From positions 930,001 through 994,000 of the forward strand of contig NC_019977.1 in the NCBI RefSeq assembly GCF_000328665.1: a DNA stretch of 64,000 nt, given 5' to 3'. Under the pieces are notes generated by a model. That model saw only the letters and a program-made list of their open reading frames with translations, was not told the DNA's origin and did no database searches. Of this stretch, positions 46,700-56,964 are shown piece after piece. The DNA comes from Methanomethylovorans hollandica DSM 15978 (GTDB lineage: Archaea > Halobacteriota > Methanosarcinia > Methanosarcinales > Methanosarcinaceae). The stretch's first letter is position 1. Each line of letters begins with the position of its first letter. Made by a program: the position numbers and the translations under genes.

Positions 46700-47851
46700 T
46701 TGAATGTGCTTGTAATTGGTTTCAGTGCCCGTAATATTGTCTGCTCCGGTAGCCGGGCAGGCTATAATATGTATGCTATTGATGCATTTTGTGATCAGGA
46801 CACAATAGGTTGCTGTATTGCCACAAAGGAGCTGCCTCATGAACTTGACATCAGGAGCAAAGATGCGGCAGATATTGTTTTAGACATGGTCCGAAGCTTT
46901 GAAGTGGATTTTGATGCAATAGTCCCGGGTTCCGGGTTCGAGACAATGGACTTTAGCTCTCTGCCCTGGTTAGTATTTGCAAGTGATCCGGGAAGTATTC
47001 ATGTAGTGCAGGATAAGTTCACTCTGTCCCGCAAGCTTGCAGAACTTGGACTTCCTCACCCGCACGTTTACGGGAATGTTGATGATAAGCCGGACAAATT
47101 CCCTGTAATGATCAAGCCCCGTAAAGCAGGCGGCGGGATATTAAACAGGATAGCCTGCAACGGACAGGAACTTTTAGAGGTAGTAAAGGATATCCTCGAA
47201 ACTGAACCGTCTTTTACCCGCAATGACCTTATGATGCAGGAGTTCATCCAAGGTGAACCTGCAAGTGTATCACTTATTGCAAGTAAAGATAAAGCAGTAG
47301 CTGTTGCAGTGAATGAACAGTTGATCGGTCTTCCCTGGCTGACAAGGATTCAATTCGCCTATTGCGGCAATATCACTCCTTATGAAGGAAAATATGCAGA
47401 GGAAATGTGCAACATCTCAGAAAAGCTCATAAGCGAACTGGGACTCCTCGGATCTGTAGGTATAGACTTCATAGTAACGGAGGATGGACCAAAGATCATT
47501 GAAGTGAATCCCAGATTCCAGGGAAGTCTGGATACCGTAGAACTGGCTACCGGGATAAACCTTTTCGATGCACATATGCAAGCATTTCGGGGAAAGCTGC
47601 CCCCAAGGGGCGTAAAGGCACAAAGATCTGCCGGCAGGTGCATAATATATGCATATAAGGAGGTAAGGATGAACCCACAGGTTCTGGCCGAGATGCGTAA
47701 ACAACAAATAGTAGACATACCTCAGACTGATTACGTGGGGCTTGCAGACTGCCCTGTGACCTCTGTCCTGCACACAGGCTTGAACCGGAGCAGCGTCCTT
47801 AATTCTTTGAAAAGGGATTCTGAACGGGTCAGGAGACTAATTGAGAAATAA
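46700..47851 (+). CDS. ATP-grasp family ligase (COG2232 type)
   Basis: Predicted ATP-dependent carboxylate-amine/thiol ligase of 383 residues. N-terminal Rossmann-like domain starts NVLVIGFSARNIVCSGSRAG; the ATP-grasp fold contains FPVMIKPRKAGGGILN (Lys binding ATP), MQEFIQGEPASVS and IIEVNPRFQGSLD (metal ligands Glu, Asn). Starts at a TTG 12 bases after NMD3. The substrate is unknown. Archaeal COG2232 proteins are conserved next to translation and transcription genes. Confidence 0.85.
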   Translation: MNVLVIGFSARNIVCSGSRAGYNMYAIDAFCDQDTIGCCIATKELPHELDIRSKDAADIVLDMVRSFEVDFDAIVPGSGFETMDFSSLPWLVFASDPGSIHVVQDKFTLSRKLAELGLPHPHVYGNVDDKPDKFPVMIKPRKAGGGILNRIACNGQELLEVVKDILETEPSFTRNDLMMQEFIQGEPASVSLIASKDKAVAVAVNEQLIGLPWLTRIQFAYCGNITPYEGKYAEEMCNISEKLISELGLLGSVGIDFIVTEDGPKIIEVNPRFQGSLDTVELATGINLFDAHMQAFRGKLPPRGVKAQRSAGRCIIYAYKEVRMNPQVLAEMRKQQIVDIPQTDYVGLADCPVTSVLHTGLNRSSVLNSLKRDSERVRRLIEK

Positions 47852-47945
47852 TCCATATGATCAGGTACATGAAATATTAGCATCATGTGCAAAAATTAAT
47901 ATTACAATACAGCAGATTATAGTTCTATTCTTGAGGTGAGTATTT

Positions 47946-48440
47946 TTGATAGATATGAATGATCCTGTTACTCGGGGATACCTTATTCGGCTTGTGGGTG
48001 AAGACGGGCTGGCCATGATAGAAAAGATGCCGGAGGGTGAGGTCACTGACGAACAAATAGCTCAGGCCGCAGGCATACTTCTCAATATTGTAAGGAGAAC
48101 TCTGTTTATATTGAATGAGAACAAACTTGCTATTTGCAGGAGGGAAAGGGACGCCAGTAGTGGCTGGCTCACTTATCTCTGGACCCTCGATATGTCAGAC
48201 GTAGAAAAACAGCTTATGAAGGAGAAAAAGAGGTTAATAAAGAACCTTAAAATACGCAAGGACTTTGAGGAAAGTAATGTCTTTTATATTTGTCCTGAGG
48301 GCTGTGTAAGAATGGATTTTAAACAGGCTTCAGATTCTGCATTTATGTGTCCAGACTGTGGAGAGGATATGGTACACCAGGATAATCTGCCATTTATTCA
48401 TATAATACAGGAAAGGATCAAAAACCTGGAAAGCAGATGA
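47946..48440 (+). CDS. tfe: Transcription factor E, alpha subunit (TFE)
   Basis: General transcription factor, archaeal homologue of TFIIE alpha, 164 residues. An N-terminal winged helix (about residues 5-85) is followed by a coiled linker (KEKKRLIKNLKIRKDFEE) and a C-terminal zinc ribbon (CPEGCVRMDF and CPDCGEDM). It helps RNA polymerase open promoters. The TTG at 47946 follows TTGAGGTGAG; an ATG three codons in is also possible. Lies 94 bases after the ATP-grasp gene and one base before the HD gene. Confidence 0.95.
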   Translation: MIDMNDPVTRGYLIRLVGEDGLAMIEKMPEGEVTDEQIAQAAGILLNIVRRTLFILNENKLAICRRERDASSGWLTYLWTLDMSDVEKQLMKEKKRLIKNLKIRKDFEESNVFYICPEGCVRMDFKQASDSAFMCPDCGEDMVHQDNLPFIHIIQERIKNLESR

Positions 48441-48441
48441 T

Positions 48442-48948
48442 ATGATCACTCCGGACAGGGCATTGCAAATACTCAGAGATGAGGGCTGTTCTGAGAAGGT
48501 TATTGCACATTGTATTGCTGTTTCCAGACATGCTACCGAAATTGCAGAAGTAATGGTAACATCCGGGAAACACTTGAATGTAGAGCTGGTGACAATAGGA
48601 GGTTTGCTCCATGATCTGGGGCGATGTCGCAGTCATGGTATAGACCATGCTGTGATAGGTGCGGATATTGCTATGGAACTGGGCCTTGATCCTTTGATAG
48701 TCAATATTATCAAGAAGCATATAGGAGCAGGCATTACCATAGAAGAGGCAAAAGAACTTGGTCTTCCGGAAGATGATTATGTTCCATTTACCTTCGAAGA
48801 GAAGATAGTAGCACATGCTGACAACCTTACTTCAGGTGATACAAGAATAAACATGGTCCAGCTAGTGGAAAAGATGAGGAAACGAAATTTCACTGAAAAA
48901 AGTATGGAGCGTGTCATTTCACTGGCACAAGAGATTGGTATCTATTGA
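48442..48948 (+). CDS. HD-domain phosphohydrolase (TIGR00295 type)
   Basis: A 168-residue HD-superfamily protein. The first metal histidine is in VIAHCIAVSRHATEIAEV, the HD pair in GGLLHDLGRCRS, a further histidine in IDHAVIGA, and the last Asp in VAHADNLTSGD. Members hydrolyse phosphate esters, often of nucleotides; the archaeal substrate is unknown. It starts one base after the TFE stop, so it is cotranslated. Confidence 0.88.
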   Translation: MITPDRALQILRDEGCSEKVIAHCIAVSRHATEIAEVMVTSGKHLNVELVTIGGLLHDLGRCRSHGIDHAVIGADIAMELGLDPLIVNIIKKHIGAGITIEEAKELGLPEDDYVPFTFEEKIVAHADNLTSGDTRINMVQLVEKMRKRNFTEKSMERVISLAQEIGIY

Positions 48949-49101
48949 ACTATGGTCTAATGAACAAATCTTTATTTTAGCTGATTGAAGTAATTTTAAC
49001 GGAAAGACTTATATATATTATAAATAATCAATAATGTGTCTGGGTGACAGATATTATCTTTTTGTTAAAATTTTCTCATTTTGCGACGATGAGGTATACT
49101 G

Positions 49102-49734
49102 ATGGTCGATGATAAATATTTAAAAGGTACAACTACTGTAGGTATAGTTTGTGATAAAGGCGTGGTACTCGCTACCGAAAGACGTGCAACTATGGGTCAT
49201 TTCATAGCCAGCAAGACAGCCAAAAAAATTTATCAGATCGATGATCTTGTGGGTATGACCACTGCAGGATCCGTAGGAGATGCTCAACAGATCGTACGCG
49301 TAATGAGTGTTGAATCACACCTGTACAAAATGAGGCGAAAAGAGCCTATGACCATCAAAGGCATAACTACGCTCCTGTCAAACATCCTGAGCGGACAGCG
49401 CTACTATCCTCTGATGGTGCAACTGCTTGTGGGTGGTGTGGACAAGAACGGGCCTGCAATATTCTCTCTTGATGCACTTGGCGGCACCATCGAAGAAACA
49501 AAAGCTGTAGCAACAGGTTCTGGTTCACCTATGGCTTATGGAGTGCTTGAGGACCGCTTCGTGGATGGGCTCTCCATCGAAGAAGGAGTAGAACTGGCAA
49601 TACGTGCCCTTCATAATGCAATGAAGAGAGATTCTGCTTCAGGTAATGGAATAGATGTTGTGGTTATCACAGCTGACAAATTTGATCGGCTGGAAGAAGC
49701 AACGGTTCAGCAGTACAGGGATAAATTAAACTGA
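49102..49734 (+). CDS. psmB: Proteasome beta subunit
   Basis: Catalytic subunit of the archaeal 20S proteasome, 210 residues. A nine-residue propeptide (MVDDKYLKG) is removed to expose Thr10 in [20 protein letters not shown]. Asp and Lys partners follow in this stretch (the Lys is in SKTAKKIYQ) and the SGNGIDVV serine segment near the end is present. A TATA box (TTATATAT near 49010) and RBS GATGAGG precede it. The alpha subunit is not in the window. Confidence 0.96.
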   Translation: MVDDKYLKGTTTVGIVCDKGVVLATERRATMGHFIASKTAKKIYQIDDLVGMTTAGSVGDAQQIVRVMSVESHLYKMRRKEPMTIKGITTLLSNILSGQRYYPLMVQLLVGGVDKNGPAIFSLDALGGTIEETKAVATGSGSPMAYGVLEDRFVDGLSIEEGVELAIRALHNAMKRDSASGNGIDVVVITADKFDRLEEATVQQYRDKLN

Positions 49735-49743
49735 TAACATTTT

Positions 49744-49770
49744 GTCAACTTTGTTGACGTTAATTTGACA
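49744..49770 (+). terminator. Small hairpin after psmB
   Basis: GTCAAC (49744-49749) and GTTGAC (49753-49758) form a tight stem with loop TTT, followed by T-rich sequence. It lies 9 bases after the psmB stop. Confidence 0.5.
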
Positions 49771-49834
49771 TTTGTTCTATCTTTCATAGATCAAAATTTT
49801 ATATTTTTTTATTTTTCTCAAAGGAAGGCTTTTA

Positions 49835-51745
49835 ATGGCAATAGATGAAGTATTAGCTGATCTGAAACAAAAAATAGACGAGAAATTGCCGAAAGGTACC
49901 ACTATTTCTAGCGTAGAGTTCGAGGGTCCTCAGCTTGTAATGTACACTGAGAACCCGTGGAGTTTTGCGGACAATGGCAATATAGTACGGAACCTCGCAA
50001 AAACATTAAGAACACGTATTGTTGTCCGTCCTGACCCAAAGGTTTTGGTGCCACCGGAAGAGTCTGTTAATAAAATCGTTGAGACAGTACCTGTAGATTC
50101 GGCCATAGCCAACTATCATTTCGATCCTGATGTGGGAGAAGTTATAATAGAGGCAGAAAAACCCGGGCTTGTGATCGGAAAACACGGTGAGACACTTAGA
50201 GAGATCACTAAAAAGATCGGGTGGACCCCTAAAGTCGTACGTGCCCCGCCCATATCCTCACGGACGGTAAAGAACATCCGTGAATTCATGAAAACAAACC
50301 ACAAAGAAAGGAAAGAAATACTTAAGACCGTAGGGCGTAAGATACACAGAGAATGCACTTCCAAAGATCAATGGGTCCGTGTAACTTCACTGGGTGGCTG
50401 CAAAGAAGTCGGAAGAAGCTGCTTCTTGCTTTCCACACCAGAATCATGTGTAATGATAGATTGCGGTGTTAACGTTGGTTCTGAAGAACATATGACTCCT
50501 TATCTCTATGTTCCGGAGGTTTCACCCTTTAGCAAGCTTGATGCAGTGGTCATCACCCACGCTCATCTGGATCATCAGGGTTTATTGCCACTTTTGTACA
50601 GGTACGGGTTTGAAGGACCTGTTTATTGCACACCTCCTACAAGAGACTTAATGGCCTTATTACAACTTGATTATATAGATGTAGCTTCCAAGGAAGGTGG
50701 CAGACCTCCATATTCTTCGGCTGATGTGCGTGAAGTGCTTAAGCACTCCATTGTCCTGGATTATGAAGAGGTGACCGATATTGCACCTGATATTAAGCTT
50801 ACGTTCCATAATGCAGGGCATATCCTTGGCTCAGCTATTTCTCATTTTCATATAGGCGATGGTCTGCACAATGTGGTCTTTACAGGTGATTTCAAATATG
50901 AGAAGACCAGGCTTTTTGATCCGGCCGTCAACAAGTTCCCCCGTGTGGAAAGCGTGGTCATGGAATCCACCTATGGAGGCGTGAACGCGCTCCAGCCATC
51001 CCTGCAGGATGCAGAAGGCCACATGCAACAGGTTATTAAGAATACTCTCCAGAACAAGGGAATAGTACTGATACCTGCCTTTGCAGTCGGAAGGAGCCAG
51101 GAGGTTATGATCGTTCTGGAAGATGCCATACGCAAAGGACTGATAGACAATGTGCCTGTGTATCTTGATGGTATGATATGGGAAGCCACGGCCATACATG
51201 CTACATATCCTGAATATCTTAACAACGATCTGAGAAAACTTATTTTCCAGAAAGGAGAAAATCCATTCCTTTCAGAATGCTTCAGACCTGTAGATTCCAA
51301 TGAACTCCGGCAGGAGATCATATCCAAACGTGAGCCGTGTGTGATCCTGGCCACATCAGGAATGATGAACGCAGGACCTGTGATGGAATATTTCAAAGCC
51401 TTTGCTGAAGATGAAAGGAACACGCTTGTGTTTGTAGGCTACCAGGCGGACGGTACACTGGGACGCAGGATCCAGAAAGGCTGGAAAGAGATACCTCTGA
51501 AAACCGGGAAGGGAACAGAGATGATACACATGAATATGAATGTGGAGATCATCGATGGTTTTTCAGGTCATTCTGACCGCAGGCAGCTCATGGAATATAT
51601 ACGCAAGATGAAACCCAGGCCTGAGCGTGTATTTACAGAACATGGAGATGAAAGGTCATGTATCGATCTCGCAACATCCATCCATAAAAAGAACAAGATG
51701 GAAACAAGAGCTCTCACGAACCTCGAAACCATTCGTCTTGTTTAA
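49835..51745 (+). CDS. aCPSF1 beta-CASP ribonuclease
   Basis: Archaeal cleavage and polyadenylation specificity factor 1, 636 residues, the endo/5'-3' exoribonuclease now known to terminate transcription in methanogens. Two N-terminal KH-type domains ([17 protein letters not shown] is a KH loop) precede the metallo-beta-lactamase domain with THAHLDHQG and the beta-CASP insert. Later metal motifs include [16 protein letters not shown] and FSGHSDRRQ. The C-terminal EHGDERS segment is complete. Monocistronic after psmB; convergent with the HAD gene 5 bases away. Confidence 0.96.
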   Translation: MAIDEVLADLKQKIDEKLPKGTTISSVEFEGPQLVMYTENPWSFADNGNIVRNLAKTLRTRIVVRPDPKVLVPPEESVNKIVETVPVDSAIANYHFDPDVGEVIIEAEKPGLVIGKHGETLREITKKIGWTPKVVRAPPISSRTVKNIREFMKTNHKERKEILKTVGRKIHRECTSKDQWVRVTSLGGCKEVGRSCFLLSTPESCVMIDCGVNVGSEEHMTPYLYVPEVSPFSKLDAVVITHAHLDHQGLLPLLYRYGFEGPVYCTPPTRDLMALLQLDYIDVASKEGGRPPYSSADVREVLKHSIVLDYEEVTDIAPDIKLTFHNAGHILGSAISHFHIGDGLHNVVFTGDFKYEKTRLFDPAVNKFPRVESVVMESTYGGVNALQPSLQDAEGHMQQVIKNTLQNKGIVLIPAFAVGRSQEVMIVLEDAIRKGLIDNVPVYLDGMIWEATAIHATYPEYLNNDLRKLIFQKGENPFLSECFRPVDSNELRQEIISKREPCVILATSGMMNAGPVMEYFKAFAEDERNTLVFVGYQADGTLGRRIQKGWKEIPLKTGKGTEMIHMNMNVEIIDGFSGHSDRRQLMEYIRKMKPRPERVFTEHGDERSCIDLATSIHKKNKMETRALTNLETIRLV

Positions 51746-51750
51746 TAGTT

Positions 51751-52392
51751 TCATAGAAGTCTGTATAAATATGTTATCAGTTCGGCATGGTTCGTAAATA
51801 CCATGTCGGCATCTATTAACTTTTCTTCTGGAAGATAGGTAGGGACTGCCACACAGTAGATACCAGCTTTTTTTGCGGACTGTATTCCCAGGGGGGCATT
51901 CTCTATCACCATACATGCTGCCGGTTTCAGCCCAAGCTTACCGGCTGCTGTGAGGTAAGGCTCAGGATCAGGCTTTCCACGGGTAACATCTTCTCCTGAA
52001 ACTATCACCTCGAAGATACCTGGATAGAATTTGTCCATGAGGGAGTTGACTATAGTCCTGTCCGCTCCCGACGCAACAGCAAGCTTATACTTCCCTTTGA
52101 GCGCCTGCAGGCATGTCGGCATATCCTTGAAGGGTTCTGCCCTGTTGTTCTGCAAGAAATATTCTCTTTTCTTTTTGAGAAACGCTTCGTAATCCGATGA
52201 ACTGGGTTCCATGCCTGCCTTATGAAAAATGATATCCACTACACCCTTATGATTGGAGCCTTCTATTTCATATATGTCCATATTTGTTATATGAATGCCC
52301 ACTTCTCCGAATGCCTTTACCCAGGCATCGGCATGGTAGGGCATGGAATCCATAAGCACCCCATCAACATCAAAAACCAGACCTTTCAACAT
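51751..52392 (-). CDS. HAD-family hydrolase (beta-phosphoglucomutase-like)
   Basis: Phosphatase or phosphomutase of 213 residues. The nucleophile motif FDVDGVLMDSM is at residues 6-16, motif II Ser is in LAVASGADRT, the lysine of motif III in GKPDPEPY, and motif IV in MVIENAPLGIQSA, which has EN in place of the usual ED. The cap domain of the beta-PGM type sits after motif I. The sugar phosphate substrate is unknown. Confidence 0.87.
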   Translation of the reverse strand: MLKGLVFDVDGVLMDSMPYHADAWVKAFGEVGIHITNMDIYEIEGSNHKGVVDIIFHKAGMEPSSSDYEAFLKKKREYFLQNNRAEPFKDMPTCLQALKGKYKLAVASGADRTIVNSLMDKFYPGIFEVIVSGEDVTRGKPDPEPYLTAAGKLGLKPAACMVIENAPLGIQSAKKAGIYCVAVPTYLPEEKLIDADMVFTNHAELITYLYRLL

Positions 52393-52479
52393 GCATCTTC
52401 ATCTCTGGGTATCGGATAAATATTTGTGCATGGGGATGTACGTATATAAAATTCCATATGGGTTTAAATTGGGGATACT

Positions 52480-52659
52480 ATGGGTCAAAAAGTGGAAGAA
52501 CTAAGTGTCTGTCCCGATTGCGGCTATGAGCGAGGATTTCATCTTTTTTCAGGAGATTTTCTGATAACAGGGTGCAGACAGGCATAATATGACCTTCATG
52601 CGGGCAGAGCTATGATATTGGCTGGATAACTTCCAATCTAGAAGAACTGAAACAATGAA
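52480..52659 (+). pseudogene. Frameshifted zinc-ribbon small protein
   Basis: The ATG at 52480 reads GQKVEELSVCPDCGYERGFH and stops after GCRQA at 52585-52587. A shifted frame downstream encodes PSCGQSYDIGWITSNLEELK and ends at 52657-52659. Together they would supply the two CxxC halves of a zinc ribbon in a protein of about 58 residues. A frameshift (and loss of one cysteine codon, TGC to TGA context) has broken it, or the sequence has an error there. An intact copy may exist elsewhere in the genome. Confidence 0.65.
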
Positions 52660-52680
52660 AGGTGAAACCTGCGATATTGA

Positions 52681-53652
52681 TCATTGATTTTGCTTTTTGT
52701 CAGGTATTTTGTCCAGTTCTTTTTTTATTTCCGATGCCTGTTTCATGTATTTGGCGGACATTAAACTGTGAACCTCTGCATCTATGATCTTTTCCTTCAG
52801 GTCCGAATCAATTGCTGAAAGGACTTTCTGTATTGCAGCGTATCTGTATTCCAGTTTCTGGATATCTGTATCCTTATGCGCATCTTTGTTCTTTCTATTC
52901 AGATAGATGGCGCCGCCAAGAACCAGAAGACCAGTAATGAAAAACAAATAAGACAAGTATGTGGTATCATTTGATGTCTTTGCCTTTGTTGTGGACACTG
53001 TGATCTCATTGAAGGACGGATGGGTGAATAAGAAACTTGTGATATTACCCTCGCGCCTGGAATTCGAAGATAGTGGCATCCCGTTCCCGTCAACTATCAC
53101 CGGATCAAAACCCTGCTTTGTTTTCACGTTCAACACAAGAGAGTGGACCGAAGACGGCTGATATCCTGGCAGTGTGAGCATTTTAGTGAACTGGCCATTA
53201 GAACTTTCAGGTAAAAGATATACAAGACCGTACAACTGCGGCAACCCGGACGGAGAAGTACTGTTCTCAATGAAATAGAGGATATCTCCTGTTCTGTTAT
53301 AGGCTATATCCATTGCAGATGTTGCATCAGACATATCCTGTTTTTGAAAAAGCATCACTGTAGAATCTGCTGGAACTGAGAGGCCTATCATAGTAACATT
53401 TGCATTATCGGGCAGAAGTGTCCATGTTTCCTGAACAAGGATCCCATCCACATAGCTCATGTCCATATCAATGATGTATTGCTGAAAATACATGTCAGAA
53501 AAACCTGTATCATTCCCGGTTGTCAGAGCAGTTGTGTTACCTGCTGCAACCGTATGGAGCAACATAAAAAGGCAGGTGATCATGAAGAGCGAGCGCTTCA
53601 GGCGTATGAACATCTGATGATCCTGTTTTCTGTGCGATAAATGAAGATTCAT
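52681..53652 (-). CDS. Secreted/membrane-anchored protein with cytoplasmic coiled domain
   Basis: A 323-residue protein. Residues about 16-38 form a signal peptide or anchor (SLFMITCLFMLLHTVAAG); the outside domain (40-225) is beta-rich and carries many N-x-S/T sites (for example AYNRTGD, ENSTSPS, EGNITSF), consistent with glycosylation. A helix near 230-250 (YLFFITGLLVLGGAIYL) is followed by a charged cytoplasmic region of about 70 residues with heptad-like pattern. No enzymatic motif. Function unknown; a cell-envelope role fits the topology. RBS AAGGGATC precedes the ATG. Confidence 0.75.
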   Translation of the reverse strand: MNLHLSHRKQDHQMFIRLKRSLFMITCLFMLLHTVAAGNTTALTTGNDTGFSDMYFQQYIIDMDMSYVDGILVQETWTLLPDNANVTMIGLSVPADSTVMLFQKQDMSDATSAMDIAYNRTGDILYFIENSTSPSGLPQLYGLVYLLPESSNGQFTKMLTLPGYQPSSVHSLVLNVKTKQGFDPVIVDGNGMPLSSNSRREGNITSFLFTHPSFNEITVSTTKAKTSNDTTYLSYLFFITGLLVLGGAIYLNRKNKDAHKDTDIQKLEYRYAAIQKVLSAIDSDLKEKIIDAEVHSLMSAKYMKQASEIKKELDKIPDKKQNQ

Positions 53653-54221
53653 GGACTGATCCCTTTTAGTGCATTCATGTGTGCCAATTGTTATATGTTT
53701 TTGCTTTTAGCAGCGTGGTCCTGGATCATAATGTAATCATCCTGTGTTCTTTTGGAGAACCGTATAAATGGCTCCGACAAACACATATTTATATATCAAT
53801 TTGTAAAGTATAGATCTAGTAAAGTTGTCTATGAGGATGATAGATGCCGGAAGATGGTGGTAAATAGGTAGCCTTTGGTCTGAGATCTGTCTGACATCAG
53901 TAAACTCTCACAGCAACTGTCGAGCACCTTCTTAAAGATGGTCTGACTGAAAATTTCGCATGCTACAAGGTGTCATGTTGGGCATCATGACGATATACAG
54001 AAGGATAAGTGATAGGTAAGCTGTCCTGCACCATAGTATGTTGGCTTACCTCTATCTTTAAATATAAACACATAAGTATAAAAGTAAGTAATGGTATATA
54101 GTATCGCTATAGTGTAATGACGCAATTCCATAGATTAGGAATTCGTGTGAAAATGCATATTACAGCTATGTGTTCATTCACATGTTCATTACAGAAGTGT
54201 ACTCAGTAATCCAGCGAGGGG
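53653..54221. other. 570-base gap upstream of ftsZ with a possible RNA transcript
   Basis: No intact gene. A TATA-like TTTATATA at about 53789-53796 precedes a stretch that ends in a hairpin: GGTAAGC (54015-54021) pairs with GCTTACC (54043-54049), with GATA/TATC flanks, followed by TCTATCTTT. This would give a transcript of about 240 bases. Short frames in it are all broken by stops, for example VEHLLKDGLTENFACYKVSC then a stop, so it could also be a gene relic. A second TATA-like box (TTTAAATATA near 54058) probably drives ftsZ with a leader of about 130 bases. Confidence 0.35.
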
Positions 54222-55388
54222 ATGAACGTGCAGTCCATAGTACAGGAAGCATTAAAACACACAGAAAAGGATAGAGAACATCGAAAAACAGTAGCAGTGG
54301 ATGATCAACTCGAAGGCTTCGGAATGCCGCGTATCACGATCGTAGGTTGTGGTGGCGCAGGCAATAACACCGTAAACAGGCTCTACAACATTGGTATAGA
54401 AGGTGCCGAGACCATTGCCATCAATACTGACAAACAGCATCTGGACAATATCAGGGCTGACAAGAAGATCCTTGTAGGTAAGACACTTACCCGTGGGCTT
54501 GGTGCCGGAGGCTATCCCGAAGTGGGTGCAAAGGCAGCAGAACTGGCTCGCAGCACCCTTGAAGATATATTCAAGGAAACAGATCTTGTGTTCATTACTG
54601 CAGGTATGGGTGGAGGTACAGGTACTGGTGTCGCACCCGTTGTGGCCGATATAGCCAAACAACAGGGAGCTATAGTAGTGGGTATGGTCTCCAGTCCGTT
54701 TAGGGTTGAAAGGGCAAGGACCGTCAAGGCAGAGGAAGGTCTTGAGGACCTGCGTAAAGCCGCAGATACCGTAATAGTACTTGACAATAACAGATTGCTG
54801 GAATATGTGCCAAATCTACCCATCGAGCAGGCTTTCTCAGTAATGGACCAGCTTATTGCGGAAACGGTAAAAGGTATCACTGAAACAATCACACAGCCAT
54901 CTCTCATTAATCTGGACTACGCAGACATAAGGGCTATTATGGGTTGTGGCGGTGTTGCTGTCATGCTTGTGGGAGAGAGCAAGAATCAGGACAAGAGTAA
55001 TGATGTAGTGCGCACAGCATTGAACCATCCCTTACTGGATGTGGACTACAGGGGAGCAACCGGTAGCCTTGTACATATTACAGGCGGTCCGGACCTTAGT
55101 CTTAAAGAAGCGGAAGAAATTGCTTCATCCCTTACTTATGAACTTTCACCCAGTGCCAATGTAATATGGGGTGCGAGGATAAGGGATGACTACGAGGGTA
55201 AAGTGCGTGTTATGGCCATCATGACAGGTGTCCAGTCTGCACAGGTGCTTGGTCCTAAGAATTCAGCAGGTGCAATGCCCCTGTCAGTAAAAGGCAATTC
55301 ATCTGTGTATAGCAGAACACGTCAACCAGTTGTTGAGTCTCTTGGTCAGAGAAGGCAAAGCGGGTCAATAATCGATATAATAGGCTGA
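54222..55388 (+). CDS. ftsZ: Cell division protein FtsZ
   Basis: Tubulin-family GTPase of 388 residues that forms the division ring at mid-cell. The N-terminal nucleotide motif [17 protein letters not shown] is near residue 38, the tubulin signature [16 protein letters not shown] near 128, and the T7 loop region [11 protein letters not shown] near 230, so GTP binding and hydrolysis parts are complete. The short C-terminal tail ends [12 protein letters not shown], a possible partner-binding tail. The ATG follows GCGAGGGG. A hairpin terminator follows. Confidence 0.97.
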   Translation: MNVQSIVQEALKHTEKDREHRKTVAVDDQLEGFGMPRITIVGCGGAGNNTVNRLYNIGIEGAETIAINTDKQHLDNIRADKKILVGKTLTRGLGAGGYPEVGAKAAELARSTLEDIFKETDLVFITAGMGGGTGTGVAPVVADIAKQQGAIVVGMVSSPFRVERARTVKAEEGLEDLRKAADTVIVLDNNRLLEYVPNLPIEQAFSVMDQLIAETVKGITETITQPSLINLDYADIRAIMGCGGVAVMLVGESKNQDKSNDVVRTALNHPLLDVDYRGATGSLVHITGGPDLSLKEAEEIASSLTYELSPSANVIWGARIRDDYEGKVRVMAIMTGVQSAQVLGPKNSAGAMPLSVKGNSSVYSRTRQPVVESLGQRRQSGSIIDIIG

Positions 55389-55400
55389 ACTTAGAAAACT

Positions 55401-55432
55401 CAGGTTACTTTAATGTACCTGTTCCTTTTTTT
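55401..55432 (+). terminator. Terminator after ftsZ
   Basis: CAGGTTAC (55401-55408) pairs with GTACCTG (55415-55421) with one bulged base, followed by TTCCTTTTTTT. It lies 13 bases after the ftsZ stop. Confidence 0.6.
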
Positions 55433-55474
55433 ATAGCAGATATTCTTTTTAACTATCTGTACAATTAGTGTTAC

Positions 55475-56956
55475 ATGAATGTCCTGATTGCTACGGGAAA
55501 ACTTGCAGAAGGTACTGTAAGGAAAGCTGTAGGTTCAAAAGCACATATTATGGTACTGGATATAGACATAGCGGCATTTATCACTCCACGTCGCCTTATA
55601 GAAGCTTTGAAAAAAGGATCCGCCCAAAAACACTACGACATTATCTTTGTTCCTGGCCTTGTATCAGGGAATTTCTCAAAAGCTGTTGAGGAGCTTGGAA
55701 GTAAAATATACCTCGGTCCGAAACATGCTTATGATTTAGGGTATGTTCTGGATTTTGTAGGAAAGATAGAGTTTTCCACCAATATCCCTGCCTGTGAACT
55801 GCTGGCAGATGTCAGAAAAAAATTGGCCATGGAGAAAGTGGAACAGCTAGAAGCTTCCTGTGAACCTTTGATGTGTATAAGAGATGTAAAGCTTGGTGGG
55901 GGCAGCCGTATGAAGGTACTGGCCGAGATCGTGGATGCGACTGGTATGGAGACCACTGCCCTTGAAAAGAAAATAATGGCCTTTACTAACTATGGTGCAG
56001 ACATGATCGACCTGGGCGCATCTCTCAATGCTACACCCGATGATGTGGAACGCACTATCCGTGTTGCCAGAAAAGTGACAACTTTGCCCATCAGTATCGA
56101 TACGCTTGACCCTGCTCTTCTCAGGCGTGCAATAGAAACAGGTGTTGACCTGGTATTAAGTCTCAACAACAGTAATCTAAATGAGATCGGTCCTCTTGCA
56201 GCATCTGCAGAAGTTACTGTTGTGGTCATACCCGATAGTTGCGAAGAACTGGGTAGCCTTGTAAAAAATATCGAAAAGGCAAAAGAACTGGGCATTCGGA
56301 AGATCATTGCAGACCCTGTGCTTGATCCCATTGGCCACGGCATAGCCGGTTCCATTGTGCGCTATTATGAATTCCAAAGATATTTACCTGAAATTCCTGT
56401 TTTCTTCGGAGCGGGGAACGTAACTGAACTTCTGGATGTTGATTCCCATGGAGTGAATGCGACCCTTTGTGGCATAGCAGCAGATCTTGGTGCCAGTATA
56501 CTTTTTACCCCGGAGTATAGTAATAAGACCCAGGGATCGATAAGAGAATTAAAGATTGCATCCCAGATGATGATACTTGCCATGGAAAGGCAGAGTTCTC
56601 CAAAGGACCTGGGCATAGACCTTATAGTAGTTAAGGAAAAAAGGCGACGAACAGATTCAGATATGCCTTTGAAGTTCACGACGGCTAAAGAGAACAGGAT
56701 GTGGAAGATCGATCCTGCCGGCAGTGTGGGGATAGGCATAATACCTCATGAGGAAAGAAGGGGTGAAGGTTTGATAGTTGCCAAACATACCACTTCCACA
56801 ATAGTGGGTACCAATGCAAAAGCAGTTTTTGATACGCTTGTGGACCTGCAGCTAGTATCTACTTTAGAACATGCCGGCTATCTCGGGCGGGAGCTTAAAA
56901 AAGCGGAAATTGCCTTAAGGTTTAATAGAAGTTATGCACAGGATGATGAGTTCTAG
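55475..56956 (+). CDS. Dihydropteroate synthase-related protein (TIGR00284 type)
   Basis: Archaeal protein of 493 residues with an N-terminal domain of its own (about 1-150) and a central pterin-binding TIM barrel like dihydropteroate synthase: MIDLGASLNATPDDVERTIR and LPISIDTLDPALLRRAIE are the recognisable barrel segments, and IIADPVLDPIGHG follows. A C-terminal domain of about 130 residues follows. It may act in the methanopterin pathway, but that is an inference; archaea lack folate and the reaction is not established. It is coupled to the next gene (spacing 8 bases). Confidence 0.85.
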   Translation: MNVLIATGKLAEGTVRKAVGSKAHIMVLDIDIAAFITPRRLIEALKKGSAQKHYDIIFVPGLVSGNFSKAVEELGSKIYLGPKHAYDLGYVLDFVGKIEFSTNIPACELLADVRKKLAMEKVEQLEASCEPLMCIRDVKLGGGSRMKVLAEIVDATGMETTALEKKIMAFTNYGADMIDLGASLNATPDDVERTIRVARKVTTLPISIDTLDPALLRRAIETGVDLVLSLNNSNLNEIGPLAASAEVTVVVIPDSCEELGSLVKNIEKAKELGIRKIIADPVLDPIGHGIAGSIVRYYEFQRYLPEIPVFFGAGNVTELLDVDSHGVNATLCGIAADLGASILFTPEYSNKTQGSIRELKIASQMMILAMERQSSPKDLGIDLIVVKEKRRRTDSDMPLKFTTAKENRMWKIDPAGSVGIGIIPHEERRGEGLIVAKHTTSTIVGTNAKAVFDTLVDLQLVSTLEHAGYLGRELKKAEIALRFNRSYAQDDEF

Positions 56957-56964
56957 GTGTTATT

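Noticed and set aside
54153-54209. 18-codon frame MHITAMCSF... before ftsZ as a leader peptide
   Set aside because: No clear ribosome site and no conserved features; likely chance.
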